Shown here: in pieces, positions 61,813 through 64,000 of the stretch
How the letters are laid out: each line of letters opens with the position of its first letter
Position numbering within the stretch: the first letter of the stretch is position 1
Origin: Phascolomyces articulosus
Lineage: Eukaryota; Mucoromycota; Mucoromycetes; Mucorales; Lichtheimiaceae
Length of the DNA stretch: 64,000 nt
Direction: 5' to 3'
NCBI GenBank assembly: GCA_025677815.1
Contig: JAIXMP010000028.1
Location: 62,001-126,000, forward strand
Made by a program: the position numbers and the translations under genes
Notes under the pieces: generated by a model
What the model saw: only the letters and a program-made list of their open reading frames with translations
The model's database searches: none
Told to the model about the DNA's origin: nothing

Positions 61813-61893
61813 ATGCAAGACTTACGTACAGATATTTTTTATACGCCTAATACCGAGGAAGCATTGATGGAAGAATTCCATCATCATTTTAAG
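61813..61893 (+). other. possible isolated exon
   Basis: ATG CAA GAC... encodes 27 well-mixed residues (IFYTPNTEEALMEEFHHHF) ending at a GTAACG donor in phase 0. A candidate second piece near 61985-62050 (RYFKIGNIHTSAWNITC) follows an AG but soon meets a stop. Probably a broken gene; no family is recognised. Confidence 0.2.
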
Positions 61894-62518
61894 GTAACGC
61901 GTTTATATTACTTTGAAAGAAATAACCAAATTTTTTTTTAAATACTGACTTCCGCTTTATCCATGGGGAATCACCTGCTACAAAAGAGAGATATTTCAAG
62001 ATTGGAAACATCCATACCAGCGCTTGGAATATTACTTGCTATAAAATTCATTCAAACGGCTGAAGAATAGGAAAAAATCAGTATGGCTATAGATCATCAT
62101 ACTTCAATGTGAGTCTTTGTAACATCAAAATTCATCGTAATTGTGAAAAGATCGATATATACATAAAGTAGTGAGGAGCGTGACAAAAGATATGATAAAT
62201 TGTAATTTTTTATGCCTGGACAACAAACACGTCAAAGATTATCAGCCAAATCATTTTCGTTTCTGATTTTTCTTGTTAAATTGGACCAGAAAAAACGAAT
62301 GCCTAAAATCATGGTTTGGCCAATTTTATTGTATAGTAGAATTTTGAAATAATACACACACACACACACACACATGAGGTGATCAAATACATCGCATCAT
62401 AGAAGATTTTGGAGATTGTTAAAAGGAATCGACATCTACTAGGTCTATCTCACGAAATGAGAACATGAATAAATGCCTCTTCATATTATATAGAACCTAA
62501 ATATGGAAGAATTATAAT

Positions 62519-62830
62519 ATGAATCTGTGTGGATGCATTCGTAGCAGCAAAGAAAATACACTGAAATGGACGATTCTGTATAAAATACCATATTTACGCA
62601 GTAGCTGGTCTACAATTATTGGGGAATGGCAACTACACCATAAAAAAATTCACATACAACCATGTCCATACATCCACGCTAATCCATTTCTTAAAAAAAG
62701 GAATAAGATATCAAAATTAATTCGTGTAAGATTATGCACTTAAAGAAGCTATTCATTGGCTTCTCGAATGCAAAATTGCTTGGCCACTATATCGACGTAT
62801 CCTATTACTTTTTTTTATGTCGTTAATGTA
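62519..62830 (+). pseudogene. possible decayed LINE 3' end
   Basis: A frame reading AIHWLLECKIAWPLYRRIL near 62750-62810 resembles the H-x-L-x-x-C-x-x-A-W ending of zf-RVT domains. The preceding frame at 62519-62743 is interrupted. Highly degraded; assigned by analogy with the clearer fragment at 33712-34172. Confidence 0.25.
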
Positions 62831-64000
62831 TATTTACATTTCTTTGGAGTGACGTTCTAAACAAGGGTCATTCAGTTGATAATATCGTCCATGTAAAATA
62901 GAGTAAAATTGATATTATTATCAATAGCGAAAAAAACAACCGATTGTTGACCACATATCAAGAAGAAAAACCACAATAGCCCGCCAAAATATCAATAAAT
63001 CAATTCTAGATATTTTCGCACTTGTTCACATAACTCATCAAATCGGAAAAGGCATAATAATTTTTGTACGTACAACAACGCACATTGCACTATCAGATCA
63101 GGACTCGATTGCAAAGATAGAGTATATCCTTATATTTTTATTATGTTGCAAAGAACACACGTGAAAATCGGCAAATACAGATAGCCATGAACTATCAGAG
63201 AAAACAAAATAGATGGATTTATTAGTTTATTTACCCATAAAATATAACGCGAACATATCATATATCATTTGATAATCCTTATTGCTTATCTTAAGAATGG
63301 ATGTTCTGCTGATTGAAGCATTCCAAGCATTATCAGTAAATCCGGCCTTCCACGAGTATACATACCCTCAGGAAAAACCATCATTGACGCTTATGAAGAA
63401 GCAGAGATACATCTATATCCCAACAAACATAGATATATGACATAGTGTTATTGATGACTAAATGACACTACACTATAAAGAATTTGATTCTCTCCCGTTG
63501 TTACTACTGTTTAAAAAATAAGAATTGGTTATAATCATGTTTGAATATTTTTTTAAAAAAAAGCCTACAAGAGGTGCCAGCGACAGAATGATAACAACGT
63601 GTTCGTTATATGGTATCATTTTGAACAACTCTGAATTTACAAGAAGGAGAGTACATTTATTATATATAAAAAGCTTTACAACCAATCTTTTCCCTTTTCT
63701 CGAATTAAACCATAGACGTCTTTTTTGCATTTTTTATTGTTCTAAATCAAATAACTTAATTATAAAACTCGGTGACCAAACCTATTCAATGAAAAGGTTC
63801 CCTGAATAAGAACATTGAATTTATTCTTGCGAAATAGTAACATTAAAAAGGAACAACAACCAAGTGAAAGGGAGAGCCATTACGTCCAGGCATCATTCCA
63901 TTTTCCAAGCTCTACTCATATTAAAAAGAGTCCCGTCTCTTTATTATATTACTATTTTTATTTTGTTCCTCCTGCCCACAGAAACATTGCTTGAGCATAA
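62831..64000. other. no supported gene
   Basis: AT-rich with short frames only. A mixed-composition patch near 63310-63420 does not form a sustained reading frame. Confidence 0.35.

Overview
The window is AT-rich eukaryotic DNA with short GT-AG introns (about 57-130 bp, one of 413 bp), long homopolymer runs and many dinucleotide and trinucleotide repeats. The plasma-membrane proton ATPase, the two-finger GATA factor and the FEX-type fluoride exporter point to a fungus. The repeat content and intron style suggest an early-diverging Mucoromycota lineage, probably Mucorales; that placement is inference. There are no rRNA or tRNA genes, no CRISPR array and no prokaryotic operon.

Layout. 0-13.5 kb is accessory DNA. 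It holds a dispersed repeat (2.0-3.1 kb), a coiled-coil ORF that may be a retrotransposon ORF1, and a complete Mutator-like element, MULE-A (6666-10348), with terminal inverted repeats and an 8-bp target duplication. MULE-A lies in a small coding exon, just upstream of an unrecognised three-exon gene with a possible GIY-YIG-like start. A decayed kelch/membrane protein follows on the minus strand. 13.5-24 kb is almost gene-free. 24-27.2 kb is an intact P-type H+-ATPase gene. 27-33.7 kb is again nearly empty. 33.7-43 kb is a transposon graveyard: a LINE tail abutting a broken piggyBac transposase, a decayed ORF, an F-box-like fragment, a 1.5-kb long-inverted-repeat element, a degenerate tandem array and a second copy of the dispersed repeat. 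44.0-48.2 kb is a second Mutator-like element, MULE-B, with an exact 9-bp target duplication, terminal inverted repeats and an uninterrupted predicted protein. 50.7-60.4 kb carries three ordinary genes: a GATA factor, a GNAT acetyltransferase and a fluoride exporter, the last two divergent from a 187-bp shared promoter. The right end holds a possible first exon and a decayed LINE tail.

Main result. Both MULEs, once spliced by eye, encode one polypeptide: N-terminal zinc-binding DNA-binding domain, MULE DDE transposase core, then a C-terminal OTU cysteine protease (predicted deubiquitinase) with Asp-Gly-Asn-Cys and a distal His in place. The two N-terminal domains differ (FAR1-like in MULE-A, GCM-like Cys/His in MULE-B). 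The OTU parts share the same position and a short post-catalytic motif. MULE-A has one in-frame stop; MULE-B has none (818 aa) and looks recent. A transposase carrying its own deubiquitinase suggests the elements act on host ubiquitin control of the transposase or of chromatin; that function is inference.
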